Shown here one piece after another: positions 29,101-39,660 of a stretch of 64,000 nucleotides of DNA. The notes under the pieces were generated by a model, which made no database searches, was not told where the DNA came from, and saw only the letters and a program-made list of their open reading frames with translations. Every line of letters begins with the position of its first letter. Position 1 is the stretch's first letter. The position numbers and the translations under genes are program-made. This stretch comes from Corticium candelabrum (taxonomy: Eukaryota; Porifera; Homoscleromorpha; Homosclerophorida; Plakinidae): contig NC_085088.1 of NCBI RefSeq assembly GCF_963422355.1, forward strand, positions 8,826,485-8,890,484, written 5' to 3'.

Positions 29101-31748
29101 CTTGTTCAATTTCAAGAAGGTAAGTGGAGGCATATCCTTACAAAATACTTATTGTTGGCTGGTCAACAAAATCAGCATCAGTTGACTCTAAAACCTGGGT
29201 ATTACCTGTAACTCTGTGGTTGACGTCATCGTTTCTCAAGATGGTGGCACATGTGTTACACTTTATGATTTTTCTCCATATGCAGTGCTCGAAATAGCGG
29301 TCGGACATCGGACATTTTCGAACACTTTTGTTGTTTGTCCGATCACCAAGAAGAACGTTCGGACAACATGTCAAACTTTAGAACGCAACTGTAGACCTGC
29401 TGTAAAGGAGCACTACTGTCTTGCTCTCAAGGCTTGATTTATCATTTTCCACTACAACTAGCTGCATAATGAGCGTCTATTCGTTTGCCGCATGTTTCCG
29501 AAGTCTTACTCAGTGATCGCCGCTCTTCATTTGATAATTGAACTATAATTACTAGGCCACAGGTGCGGCTAACTGTAATCGACGTGTTTCATTTCTACAT
29601 CAAAAGATTCATTGTAAGATTAGTGTTTATCGTATATGGGACCAGGGTTAGTCAGAAGAGATACACATGAGTTACTAGTAGTATACCCCAACCGGTCTTG
29701 TAAAACGGATTCCTGAGTCACGTGATGTACTGATATGCATGGCGTTCTCCAACTATGTCGTAACTGGTCTGCTGCGAACTTCAATCTTGTCGCTTTTCAA
29801 TTTTATAGTATGTACAGTATCCTAGAGATTTACAGAGGCTAGTCTCTGTTCGCACTGACTTTGCTCCCGAAGTCAGTAATGATGCAGCTGTAATTGTTTA
29901 CCACACGCAGATGTTAAGTGATATCCAAAACTGTCCATTAGAGGTCATATTACAACAGAATGAGGTTATGTAAATGTAAAACAATCTGTGGGAGACCTTT
30001 TTAGTCTGACTTCTATCTCAAACTCTGTTGACTTGTGGATACTTAGTACTGTTTATAGACCATAACTGGTCTTCCTATGGCTGGACTGCTTTAAAATGTC
30101 TTGTCTAGTGTCGTTGTATTATTGAAGAAATTATTCCCACTGTTGTGTCTTTCTAGAATGGCAAAAAATTGCCTCAGCTTTTGTGATACCTTACTGAACT
30201 TCTGTGCTCATGTAGCTGTTGACTGTTTATGGATATCATAAGGCATGGTGACACTGATCTTTTGCACTCATCATGTTAAATTTGGCTGCCTTTTTTATTA
30301 ACGCTCGTTATACCAAACAAATTAAAATTAGGTTTTGATGCTCCTGAGTAAGTTAGTTACGATGGAAAATATGCTTGAACCAATTCTAGCTGTGAAGTCC
30401 AATCAATTTAAAATTTTAGTCTTGCATAGCCAGCCCCTCCCCTTTTAATATCAAAAAGGAGGGGATAACTCTTGATATCAAAAGGGGAGGGGGATGACTT
30501 TTGATATCAAAAGGGGAGGGGCTGCCTACGTGAGACTATGTCCGGACAACGTTGAAACCTTACTTCGAGCACTGCATATGTATAGTGCTTTGGCAAAAAT
30601 AAATTTCAGTAAAAGGGTCATCACAATGACAGTTCAATTTGCAATTCGTGAGAGTTCCCCTTTAAGGCAGGCAGGGCACCCAGGGCATGTGCACATTGCT
30701 GTCTGAGGTGCTTTCCCTTCACCTATACCCGATCTCCATTCCTTTCGAAACCAAAGAATTACCAGAATGGCGATGTAATGTTCTGTTTCAAAGCAAGGTC
30801 TGAGGACATGACAATGTAATGATAAGGCTTTATTCTCAGCTGCTTGGACTACTACTAGGGCTGCTTTCCATAGGCGTAGGGGAACCTCAGGGCACTGGAG
30901 GCATGTGGCACCTCAATTTTTGAGCTGTGATTAAGAAATTACTAGCTCAGACTATCGGAAACTTTGGAAAGCTTCAAATGATTTGCAGATATACAAGAAT
31001 TAAGGGCAGATGTAAAGATGTAAGATTAGACTGACGTGACACTCTTAGTTTACTGTTTTCTTTGCTGTGTTACATGCATGCATCTGTATGAATATATTCG
31101 GTCTAGTTCTTGTTCAATGCCACATCCTCCTAGGCAAATTTATGCCCTTGACCAAAACAAGGTTCCTATGCCATTGCTTTCCAAGTGATTTATGTGTAAA
31201 AAGCGTGAGTGTCAAAAACAGAAGTGATTCACTTGTGAGACATGCTCATGATGCAGGTTGTTGCCATGTGACTGAGGTGTCCAAACACGAGTGTGATTGA
31301 TTCACTTGTAAAACATGTGTGCCATCAGCTATTCTTAGAATGCCCAGACCTTACCTCACGTAAAATACAATAGCAATGCTGTACTTGTAAACCCAACTAA
31401 GCATTTGCAACATCATTAAAAGTGATATTTCCTGACATTGATATTGTCCAAACTATAATGACCCTATTTTGGCTTGTATTATTCAATGCTAATGTAAGAG
31501 GTAACACAGTAAAGTGTGCACCCTGGCAAAATAATTCAACTAAACTATTATAGCGTAAAACATGTCACTGACAACAACCAGACCTAGCTGTTTTCGCCAA
31601 ATTTTTTGGCCACATAATAGGCATAGTAAAGACTTACTATTTCCAGTAGTACTGTACTGCCATTAATGACAGTTGTATAGACTGTTGTAACAAACCACTA
31701 TTTGATATCTATATATAAAGGAAAGCCGCGTGGTGTGTGTGTGTGTGG

Positions 31749-31804
<56 letters not shown>

Positions 31805-31852
31805 TTGTGTGTGTGTGTGGTTGTGTGTGGTGTGGTTGTGTGTGTGGTGTGG

Positions 31853-31910
<58 letters not shown>

Positions 31911-34612
31911 CAGGATAAAAGAATGGCGAGTCCAATCAGCACCGAATTTGGCTCTCGCACGCCGAATCCACAGAGCTCGAAAGTGAAGCTGTTGTAGTCT
32001 TCCGTACACTTCTCCCGCAACAACACGATTTCCGGCCGACAGAACCCACCTCCGCTTGCGCCCGAATGCCTCCGTAACGCCTTGTTGGATCTCCACTGAA
32101 TTTAGACTGACCTCAGACAGTACGCATGGAGCATGTCGATTGTTGCGGGCGATGTCGGGAAACGGACGATATATTTTTGTTGATATCCGGGTCTTAAAAA
32201 TACGGCCACAGTTGTTTGCCCGTCTACGCCCGTCGAATAGCACCGCGTTTGATATACCTGTTCCTCAAAACACTAGCAACACACGTCATCGAAGTGACGA
32301 CATTCAGTGGGACTGTCAAAATGGTGAGAGTCAGCACGAGTCGTGACTTGGTTATCTAGGGGGAACGGATCAGGTAGCCTCGAACTTCCAGACCAGAGAG
32401 CGCGCAAACTCTAGTCTAGACCAAGTCGATACTAAAATGATTTCGGAAATAGCCTTCTAAGCTAATCAGCTCCTTACAACCGGACTGTCGGTTGTAAATT
32501 CTGATTGGTTTACAAATAATTGGATGCTAAGTGCACTAACGCTGATTGCGCGTGTGTGGAAGACTCTGGTGCACGCACACATCTTAGTTTTAGTTTCAGC
32601 TTCAGTTTTTCGATATTTTCAAGCTTGCGGTGACAGGACATGCACAGCAGCGTCACTAGACCATCACCTTTGACAACTGGTCGAGCGGTACAGTCTTGTC
32701 AGTCGAGCGGTTAGACTAGCTAGCGGTCTGCAGAAGAATCGAAGAGTTGTCGTTTCATGCTGTCTACCAAGATATTACCGCAAACATGGCAGACGTCTCT
32801 TCTTTGTTCGTGAGATCTCATGGCATTTACAAATGATATGTTGATCTAGGTAAAACGATCCTACGCTGTTAGACTACCATTTAGCATCGCTTTTGATAAG
32901 TACTTCCGAAATCATTTTAGTATCGACTTGGTCCAGACTAGAGTTCGCACGCTTCGTGCGCTCTCTGGTCTGGAAATTCGAGGCTATGGATCAGGGTGAG
33001 TGGCATGAGACTTCCAGTTCTGCTGCTCGGATATATTTCCGGACGGGATTCATGTCGAATAGATGCCAAGTTCGATACACCTGTTCCTCGCAACGCAGCA
33101 AGGTCTTCCAAGTAACGCGGCTTGCAAGTCAAATGGCTTCAACCAATCACTAATCCAATCAACGGGATTTTTGGAAACAGGACACTCCCTTATATTTTCT
33201 TTGTCTTCAACGGGATACTAGCTACATAACAATCAGAACGGGATACCATTGACCTGGATATAACTCTGAACAAAATTCTTCATGAGAATTCTGTCAGGCT
33301 CATAATTCTTCAGAGATACACTGCATAATAAATTAGAACTGGATACTCATGTGCAACAACATATAAATTTGCATACATTGGGATACTCGATTCTTGCTAA
33401 TTTCTCAGAACGAAGTAAAAATGCATGTGAACTCATGCAACAACAGAATTTGCATACAAAGACTTTTAAGTTAATCATTAAACTAATTAACTTTATGAGA
33501 ATTCTGTCAGGGGCTGCTAATTCTGTGATCATTCACAAAACAATTTGCCTGATTCCAGAAACTTACTAACCATTAGTAATATTAATATTTAGTCTGCCCG
33601 TGCGAAGAACAGGATAGTGAGCTTATATAAACTGTAACAAAATTATATATACGATTATGTAACTTCTATGGTAATTCCTCTTAATTAATTAATGCATCAG
33701 GCGAAGCCAGTCAATGTAACTTTAGTAATATTATACAGTAGAGCACTAACCTCTGTGTAGTAATAATTAGGTAGATACCATCTATCACTATGGTTGGTGT
33801 AATCAATCTCAGCTGATGCATTTCCATAGTGGTCATGATTTCCCAAGACCATATACCAGCGAGACTGCAGTGACTTTGCAGTAAACACATCCTGCGTACA
33901 AAGCAATACAACATTCAGCAGCAATCTTGCCAACAATCTGTACATTTAATTTTACAACAAGTCATGTACCAACAATTCCACTATCAGGCAACTGAATTGA
34001 TCACCTGGTTAATTATAATTACCACTTCCACATCACTTTCAATCACATTATAGCTGCCCACACTAGACGTACAGTACTGTCACACCGAATTACCCACGAC
34101 CAAGAACTCTGTGCATATGTTATTATCTTCTACAGTACACACAACTGGCAACCATGCTCGTGCATGTGACAAACCAGGAAATAGTTTGCTACCCGTAGCT
34201 ATTTTTCCGTTTCGTTCTTTCTTCCTCCCAAGAAAGTGCAAATAGTTGTTTCAATTTTCTTCACCAATACGCTCGCGTGTATCATAATTCTGATTGCTCA
34301 TACTGTAGCTGAATCTACGCGTAGACATGCAGTCATGCGACAAACCTCAAATGTGTTCTTGAAGCGTGAGTCTGATACATCTTTAACACCATAATAGTAG
34401 AAGTTGTCCCCGAGAGCAACAGTAAAGTTTGACTGCAAACTTGTTGCTGTCTCTGCCATCGCCTTTCCGACTAGCAATTCCGCATGAGTTGTGAACGGAT
34501 TTGTCCCTTTTCCACCCCAGTCTCCCAGAGCAACAAAAGCAAGACTATTGGACCCTGAACGACAACGGACAACGAGTGCAAAAGCGAGTGAAACATAAGC
34601 AGCTAACTTCAT
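23160..34612 (-). CDS. ACP5: Purple acid phosphatase, tartrate-resistant type 5 (TRAP/ACP5-like), 6 exons
   Basis: Exons on the minus strand: 34346-34612, 33751-33891, 24387-24676, 23454-23565, 23272-23398, 23160-23209. All junctions are GT-AG and in phase, giving 328 aa (human ACP5 is 325). Residues 1-22 form a signal peptide. The dinuclear iron site is complete: GDWGG (Asp31), [10 protein letters not shown] (Asp69, Tyr72), GNHDH (Asn107), AGHYPVWS (His203) and GHDHN (His238, His240). [16 protein letters not shown] matches the vertebrate enzyme exactly. Sequons NFT, NAS, NHS, NAT and NST fit a glycosylated secreted or lysosomal protein. The family hydrolyses phosphate monoesters and makes reactive oxygen species. 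Intron 2 (24677-33750) holds most of the local transposon relics. Convergent with DUS2. Confidence 0.92.
23615..24289. mobile_element. TA-flanked MITE filling ACP5 intron 3
   Basis: AAGGTGCAGGGTCA..GTCGGA and its inverted copy at 24242-24287 (GTCGGACATGCGCACT also shared) form terminal repeats, with TA on each side as in Tc1/mariner-type insertions. It occupies most of the 821 bp intron. No transposase frame is recognisable. Confidence 0.65.
25067..26720 (-). pseudogene. Tc1-like transposon relic in ACP5 intron 2
   Basis: The left end TACAGTGACCGACACAATTA with AGAGATCCACCTAG looks like a Tc1-family terminus, and CTAGGTGGATCTAG near 26684-26697 is the decayed partner. The minus strand reads a helix-turn-helix-like block ([20 protein letters not shown], in 25595-25861). 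Just downstream in broken frame comes [13 protein letters not shown]...[11 protein letters not shown] (about 25480-25590), the C-terminal NPIENLW...LWEAI hallmark of Tc1 transposases. The central DDE part is largely deleted. Confidence 0.65.
26721..28059. other. ACP5 intron 2 stretch, nothing firmly recognised
   Basis: Short minus-strand frames at 27541-27845 contain cysteine-rich segments but no family motif that I can name. Confidence 0.35.
28083..28560 (+). pseudogene. Crypton-like tyrosine recombinase relic
   Basis: The frame at 28113-28328 reads [27 protein letters not shown] followed by INHALELLV, resembling the WY....GHN.L..MMK.M...AG....TNHSLRA block of Crypton-derived recombinases (the DUF3504 group also found in KIAA1958, QRICH1 and ZMYM proteins). 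A frame near 28495-28555 gives [13 protein letters not shown], like the C-terminal NC..VNI ending of these proteins. Catalytic Arg and Tyr cannot be confirmed and the frames are broken. It is antisense to ACP5, within intron 2. Confidence 0.55.
28561..30431. other. ACP5 intron 2 stretch with one hAT-end relic
   Basis: Mostly unrecognised AT-rich DNA. CAGTGCTCGAAATAGCGGTC GGACATCGGACATTTTCGAA (29284-29323) is a solo copy of the left terminus of the hAT-like element at 20411. No matching right end was found nearby. Confidence 0.55.
30432..30525. repeat. Short tandem repeat around GATATCAAAAGGGGAGGGG
   Basis: Three direct units of roughly 30 bases contain the palindrome TTGATATCAA followed by a purine-rich AAAGGGGAGGGG block, preceded by one inverted partial unit (CCCCTCCCCTTTTAATATCAA). 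The whole tract can fold on itself. Confidence 0.75.
30526..31707. other. ACP5 intron 2 stretch, nothing recognised
   Basis: No coding motif or clear repeat boundary was seen in about 1.2 kb. Confidence 0.35.
31733..31907. repeat. Imperfect (GT)n microsatellite
   Basis: GT units with regular GGT interruptions. This explains several frames here of alternating Val/Cys and Thr/His. Confidence 0.9.
32375..32985. mobile_element. Foldback element, AGCCTCG-end family, 611 bp
   Basis: Ends TAGCCTCGAACTTCCAGACC and GGTCTGGAAATTCGAGGCT are inverted. The complementarity continues for about 80 bases per arm (through CTAGTCTAGACCAAGTCGATA and AAATGATTTCGGAA). Flanks acggatcagg (32365-32374) and atggatcagg (32986-32995) differ at one base of ten, giving a 9-10 bp target duplication as made by Mutator-like elements. 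It has no coding capacity. Confidence 0.8.
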
Positions 34613-34655
34613 TGCCAGACTGCTCTACGACGACGTCGACTGCACGGGACTACGT

Positions 34656-34665
34656 GGTCACATGA
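34656..34665 (-). promoter_or_regulatory. MITF/TFE-type E-box upstream of ACP5
   Basis: Read on the gene's strand the site is TCATGTGACC. It contains TCATGTGA, the M-box form of the E-box bound by MITF/TFE factors, and sits 44 bases before the ACP5 start codon. MITF and TFE factors are known activators of vertebrate TRAP through such an E-box. The functional link here is inference. Confidence 0.45.
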
Positions 34666-34742
34666 TAGGCCTACGCGTAGGTGTGGCGTCATGCGAGAAG
34701 CCCGGGGTCGCCCCTTTTTGACTTCCCTTGGGAGACTGAAGC

Positions 34743-34857
34743 CTGGTTCACAATATACCTCGCGTCAAAGGAGGCCGTTTCCGACGCGACGCGACGTGTT
34801 GGATAGGATTTTTTCCTATTCCAGCGCGTCGCGACGCGAGGTGTATTGTGAACCAAG
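34743..34857. repeat. Foldback element in the ACP5 upstream region
   Basis: CTGGTTCACAATATACCTCG is inverted at the right end as CGAGGTGTATTGTGAACCAAG. The arms are rich in CGCGTCGCGACG and the centre AGGATTTTTTCCT pairs too. It begins about 130 bases upstream of the ACP5 start codon. Confidence 0.75.
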
Positions 34858-35049
34858 TTTGAGACAGAGCTGAGCAATACATCATCCCTACATTGCGCCA
34901 TTTTCTAGACCTTAGAAAATGGTGCTATGCCAGGATGATCCTCAAGCTATCGGTGTGACTCTGGGTGTAGCCAACGACCGACCAACCATGCGCGCTAGCT
35001 CTAGAGGTTGCTAAACACTTTTAGCTAATTACTAATACGCATACATGTA

Positions 35050-35600
35050 TCTAATATATAAAGCTCAAACTGTCTGTCTGTCTCTGTGTGTGTTCGCGTT
35101 TGGCGGCTACATCTTCTGTCCGTTCGCAGCCGACATCGGCACGCACAGGGAAAGGTTTGCGTAAAAAAATTAAAAAAATTATGCACAGGGTCCCCTTTCG
35201 AGGGGTCGATCCCCGCGTAAAATTTCTCGACGACGCAAACGCTACACATTCCTGTTCATTCGAACACATGCCCACACCAGTCCTGTGTAGGCTGTATGCA
35301 TCGTCGGCCTTCGCAAAGCTTCGAGCAATCGAATATCTATTGCCGACGAAACTTACTCTTCTAGCGCTTTCGTTTCTCTCCAAATTCTGATTGCATTTGC
35401 ACCGAATCCAACCTACACGTTTTCTGCAGCAAGCGCTACACGGGGAGTGTGTCGATTTCGATCGAAACAAGGGCGAAGAGCAAGATTCGAATTCATTCAG
35501 CACATCCGGGACCTCGCAACAAATTGCACTTGACGTGTCCACAGACCTATCCTTACACTACAGTATCTTGCCCGTACGAAGGACGGGCCATGTATACTAG
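35050..35600 (+). mobile_element. Non-autonomous Helitron, copy 1
   Basis: It begins TCTAATATATAAAGCTCAAA immediately after A and ends with the hairpin GCCCGTACGAAGGACGGGC (35570-35588) followed by CTAG and T. This A|TC...hairpin...CTAG|T layout is the Helitron signature. The 551 bp body has no Rep/helicase frame; local open frames are shared by copy 2 only because the body is duplicated. Confidence 0.85.
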
Positions 35601-35602
35601 TA

Positions 35603-35623
35603 TCTAATATATAAAGCTCAAAC

Positions 35624-35665
<42 letters not shown>

Positions 35666-36184
35666 CGCGTTTGGCGGCCACGTCTTTTGTCCGTTCGCAA
35701 CCGAAATCGGCACGCACACTCGGCGCTCACAGGAGAAGGTTTGCGTAAAAAATTAAAAACATGATGCACCGGGTCCCCTCTAGAGGGGTCGACCCCCGCG
35801 TAAAATTTCTCGATGACGCAAACGCTGCACATTCCAGTTCATTCGAACACACGCCCACACCAGTCCTGTGTAGATTGTATGCATCGTCGTCCTTCGCAAA
35901 GCTTCGAACGATCGAATATCTCTTGCCAACGAAACTTACTCTTCTAGCGCTTTCGTTTCTTTCCAAATTCCGATTGCATTTGCACCGAATCCAACTTACA
36001 CGTTTTCTGCAGCAAGCGCTACACGGGGAGTGTGTCGATTTCTATCGAAACAAGCGCGAAGAGCAAGATTCGAATTCATTCAGCACATCCGGGACCTCGC
36101 AACAAAAATTGCACGTGACGTGTCCACAGACCTATCTTTACACTACAGTATCTTGCCCGTAAGAAGGACGGGCCATGGATTCTA

Positions 36185-36185
<1 letters not shown>
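35603..36185 (+). mobile_element. Non-autonomous Helitron, copy 2, head-to-tail with copy 1
   Basis: Same 5' TCTAATATATAAAGCTCAAA and 3' hairpin GCCCGTAAGAAGGACGGGC then CTAG|T. It differs from copy 1 by an expanded GT run near 35630-35662 and scattered changes. Only TA separates the two copies, so copy 2 starts exactly at the A|T site next to the 3' end of copy 1. Confidence 0.85.

Positions 36186-36268
<83 letters not shown>
36186..36268. repeat. (TA)n tract between Helitron 2 and LINE 1
   Basis: About 41 perfect TA units. It lies directly beyond the 3' end of the minus-strand LINE and directly after the Helitron CTAG. Confidence 0.95.
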
Positions 36269-36275
<7 letters not shown>

Positions 36276-36303
36276 TGTCCACTGATAACAGTGATGACTC
36301 TCT

Positions 36304-36780
36304 TTAGTGTCCTCTGTGTCTCTGGTGGGATTTAACACCTGCTTTTGAACGGCATTCCTTTCCACAAGATTGGCAAACAAATGACTTGTTGGTAGGAACA
36401 ATTTGTTCTTTCCGTTTCTGACGTTGAGCTTGAAGATGTCTAATAGGATTTTCTTCAAACTGTTGGAGTGATGAATGGCAGAGAGATCTCCAGTTTGTTC
36501 TATCACTGGATAGTTTCTCAAAATGCAGGAAGTCAATCCCACAAAATTTCATATTAGCCTTGATAGAATCTTTATAACGTAATTTAGGACCACCTTGATG
36601 ATGATGGCCCTGTTCCAGTTGACCAAAAAGGAGTTGTTTGGGAATTCTATCATTAGGCATTCGAGACATGTGACCAGCCCAGCGAAATTGGCATTTCATA
36701 ACAAAAAGATTCAATGCCACTGATGTTACAACGAGATAACACTTCTGTGTTGGGTATATAGTCAGTCCACTGGATTCCAC
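36304..36780 (-). pseudogene. LINE 1 C-terminal region with C2H2 finger
   Basis: The frame gives FRWAGHMSRMPNDRIPKQLL FGQL then GGPKLRYKDSIKANMK, typical of the region after RT in these LINEs. It ends with CQSCGKECRSKAGVKSHQRHRGH, a single C2H2-type zinc finger, before the stop at 36304. Confidence 0.8.
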
Positions 36781-38123
36781 ATATGCGGCGAAGACATCGC
36801 AGATGAAAACTCTCCAAACTTTTGAGGTTACGACGAAGAAGGGTCCATGACTCGCATCCGTACAATAGAACTGATAAGACTACTGCTTTGTAAACTGCAA
36901 CCTTCGTGGTCAGTTTGATTTCATGCCTTTGCCAGAGTCTGTTGTACAATTTACCAAAAGCAGCAATGGCCTTTGATATCCTATGAGAGACATCTGCATC
37001 AACAGTTGCATCATTCGAAAGGAAACTACCCAAATACTTGAAATTGCTGACATAAGACAATGGGTGATCACCAATCATAACTGGAGGAGGGTTATAGTTT
37101 GAGCCTGGACGTGGTTGAAAAAGCACTTCTGTCTTTTTCAAGCTGATACTCAAGCCAAAACGTTTAGTTGATCTGTCTAAACAGTTGACAATGTGTTGAA
37201 TGTCTTCATATGTGTGACCAACTAATGCGCAATCGTCAGCAAGCAAGAGTTCTCTCAGTAGACTCTTAGAAACCTTTGTTTTGGCTTGTAAGCGCCTGAG
37301 ATTGAATGCACCTCCAGTAGTTCTAAACTCAACTCGAACACCCTCTCGGATGTTCTTGAAGGCATCATTTAAAACCACGGAAAACAAAATGCTAAAAAGA
37401 GTAGGTGCTAGAACGCAGCCCTGTTTCACTCCGTTGTTTACTGCAAACATTTCTGACTTTGACCCATCCTCGACAACACAAGCCATCATACCAGTATGAA
37501 AGGCTTTGATTAGATTCACAATCTTAACCGTGCAGCCAAGCCTCAAAAGGACTTTCCATAAGCCAGTTCTATCAACCCGAGTCAAACGCTTTGACCAAGT
37601 CAATAAAGACCATAAATAGATCCATGTGCTGTTCACGACACTTTTCTTGAAGCTGCCTGGCTGAAAAGATCATGTCGGACGTACCACGACCAGAACGAAA
37701 ACCACATTGGCTTTCAGGAAGGATACTCTCTGAAAAGTTTGAGACAAGACGATCAAGAAGAACTCTGGCCATAATTTTGCCAGCAACAGACAACAAAGAG
37801 ATCCCACAGTGATTGTTGCAGTCAGATTGACTACCGTTTTTCTTGTATAGATGGATTATGTTGGCATCTTTAAAGTTCTGGGGTACATCTTCGAGTTCCC
37901 AGTATAGACGAATGAAATCACCTAGTTTGAACAACAGCAGTTCTCCTCCATGTTGAAAAATTTCAGCAGGTAGGCCATCAGCACCAGGAGATCTATTCCT
38001 TGACATTTTCCTGATAGCTTTATTTATCTCATTGGTAGATGGTGGTTCACAAGCTACAACTAGATCAGGCTGTTCATCAATGCTGTCAATAGCTTCTTGT
38101 GAAATAAATGTTGGATGATTCAA
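36653..38123 (-). pseudogene. LINE 1 reverse transcriptase domain
   Basis: Frames 37572-38123 and 36653-37636 cover RT blocks in order: RSPGADGLPAEIFQHGG, NHCGISLLSVAGKIMARVLL, ESQCGFRSGRGTSDMIF, VFIDLVKAFD, GVKQGCVLAPTLFS and ELLLADDCALVGHTYED. The usual FADD/YADD catalytic box reads LADD. The thumb and connection (VAVYKAVVLSVLLYGCESWT) follow. A frameshift near 37600 breaks the enzyme just after the first catalytic Asp. Confidence 0.85.
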
Positions 38124-38581
38124 GATGCTTGCAAAATGCTGACCTCAACGAGTCAAAATTTCTCGTCGTCCATAGAGAAGCCTGGAGTTGTCAACAGATT
38201 GTAGAGGTGCGATTGTCTTTACACTTGGCCCAAAAACCTCTTTTAGGCCTTGATAGAAGCCACTAGAGTTATGCTGGTCAGGAGCTAACTGAAGCTGTTC
38301 TGCCTTCTGTAACCACCATTTGTTCTTCATCACAGAGAGCCTAGCTCTTGCTGCTTTTCTTGCATGATGGTAGGCATCAGCAGTGCTTTGATTGCGTTTA
38401 TCTGATAACCAGACATGATGCAAGCGATGCATATCATCAAGGAGATGGCTGATGACAGTGTCATTTTGATCAAACCAATCCTGGTGCTTCCTATTAGGCT
38501 TGCCAAGTAGTTCATAAGAACCGTTGTGAACAACTGAGTGTAAACTTGACCATAATTAATGCATCCAGGTTGCTGGCTGAA

Positions 38582-39570
38582 TCATAAGATGGAATATACA
38601 ATTCTTGCAGCTTTGTGGTGAGTTCGTTTGTCAGCCGGAAGACTGGTAGAGGGATCATTTAGCTGGCTGACATTCAATTTTCTAAATCTCTGGCAAGACT
38701 GGTGAGAAACAGTTTTCTTGACAGAAAGTGAAAGCTTACTACGCACCAATCTATGGTCAGAAAAGACTGAGGCAGAAGCTCCCCGCATGACTCTAGTGTA
38801 ACGAACATCACTGATATCTCTCTGATGAATAATAATGAAGTCTATCTGGTGCCAATGCTTTGATCTAGGATGCATCCAGGTGGTCTTGTACTTGGTTTTC
38901 TGTTGAAACAGTGTGTTGGTGATTACAAGCTGGTACGTAGAACAAAGTGACAACAAAAGTGACCCATTACTGTTCTCTCTTCCAATGCCGTGTTTACCAA
39001 GCACATTTTCCATGTGCAATGATTGCTACCAACTCGAGCATTGAAATCACCTAGGACGAGCAGTTTGTCCTTCTTTGGCACAGCACCAATAATGTTACTC
39101 AAATCATCATAGAATTTCTCTTTGATTTCTTCGGAGGCGTTCATCGTTGGAGCATATGAACTGACCAAGGTTAGAAATTGACCACCAGAAAGAGGTAGGC
39201 GAAGTGTCATTAAACGATCATTTATTCCCCTTGGTAGGTTGTCGAGACTACCCACCAAGGAGGATTTGACAGCAAAACCTACACCCGATTGTCGTGTCGC
39301 ATTTGAAGGGCATCCTTTCCAAAAGAATGTGTAACCTGTACCGACTTCCTCAAGTTTTCCTTCATCCAACAGATGGGTTTCAATTAAAGCAACAATATCA
39401 ATGTCATAGCGACGAAATTCCTTTGCCAGAATGGCTGTTTTACGTTCCATTTGCTGTTGCGTGTCCAGAAGCGAGCAAACATTCCAACAGGCAACAGCGA
39501 GGTTATGCTTCACTTTATTTCGACCGCAATATTGGATGCCCAACCAACCGCGGTAAGCTGGTAGGGACAA
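38582..39570 (-). pseudogene. LINE 1 endonuclease domain
   Basis: Two overlapping frames (38923-39570 and 38582-39019) carry the exonuclease-endonuclease-phosphatase motifs: ACWNVCSL, IDIVALIETHL, SGVGFAVKSSL, TLVSSYAPTMN, LLVLGDFNARVG, WMHPRSKHWHQIDFI and FSDHRLV. The catalytic Glu, Asp/Asn and the final Asp-His pair are all visible. A frameshift between the two frames near 38970 and a stop at 38582 inactivate it. Confidence 0.85.
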
Positions 39571-39660
39571 AGAGGGTGAGCTTTGTTTAGGCCACCTTTT
39601 CTAGGCCCTTCCTCGAGTGAGGTGGGCAGTGCTATCACTAAATAGTGCTGCCCAGCCATA

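Larger units (their letters stand above)
31708..33616 (+). mobile_element. Decayed Helitron-like element
   Basis: The left side begins A-TCTATATATAAAGG followed by GT-rich sequence, as in the two better Helitrons at 35050. The right side has CTGCCCGTGCGAAGAACAGGA TAG-T, a decayed form of the Helitron 3' hairpin plus CTAG-T. It contains an imperfect GT tract (31733-31907) and is split by the foldback element at 32375-32985. No Rep-helicase frame is present. Boundaries are approximate. Confidence 0.45.
36269..39660 (-). mobile_element. APE-type LINE (LINE 1), nearly full length but inactivated
   Basis: The minus-strand order is apurinic endonuclease, linker, reverse transcriptase and a C-terminal zinc finger, all recognisable but broken into six or more frames. 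The 3' end meets the (TA)n tract at 36268. The 5' flank near 39600-39660 has the hairpin GGGCAGTGCTATCACTAAATAGTGCTGCCC. It resembles the EN-RT LINEs often labelled craniofacial development protein 2-like in animals; I did not assign a clade. Confidence 0.85.

Noticed and set aside
29821..29985. Another copy of the R2-like retroelement thumb region
   Set aside because: [12 protein letters not shown] vaguely resembles the SDIHNPQIELLL block of copy A, but the match is too short to call.
31698..32243. 181-codon minus-strand frame with Thr/His repeats
   Set aside because: It spans the imperfect GT tract inside a Helitron-like relic and shows no domain outside the repeat.
35088..36162. Pair of similar 100-163 codon frames as a duplicated gene
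   Set aside because: They exist in both copies because the whole Helitron body is duplicated; no known domain and no conserved start or stop.
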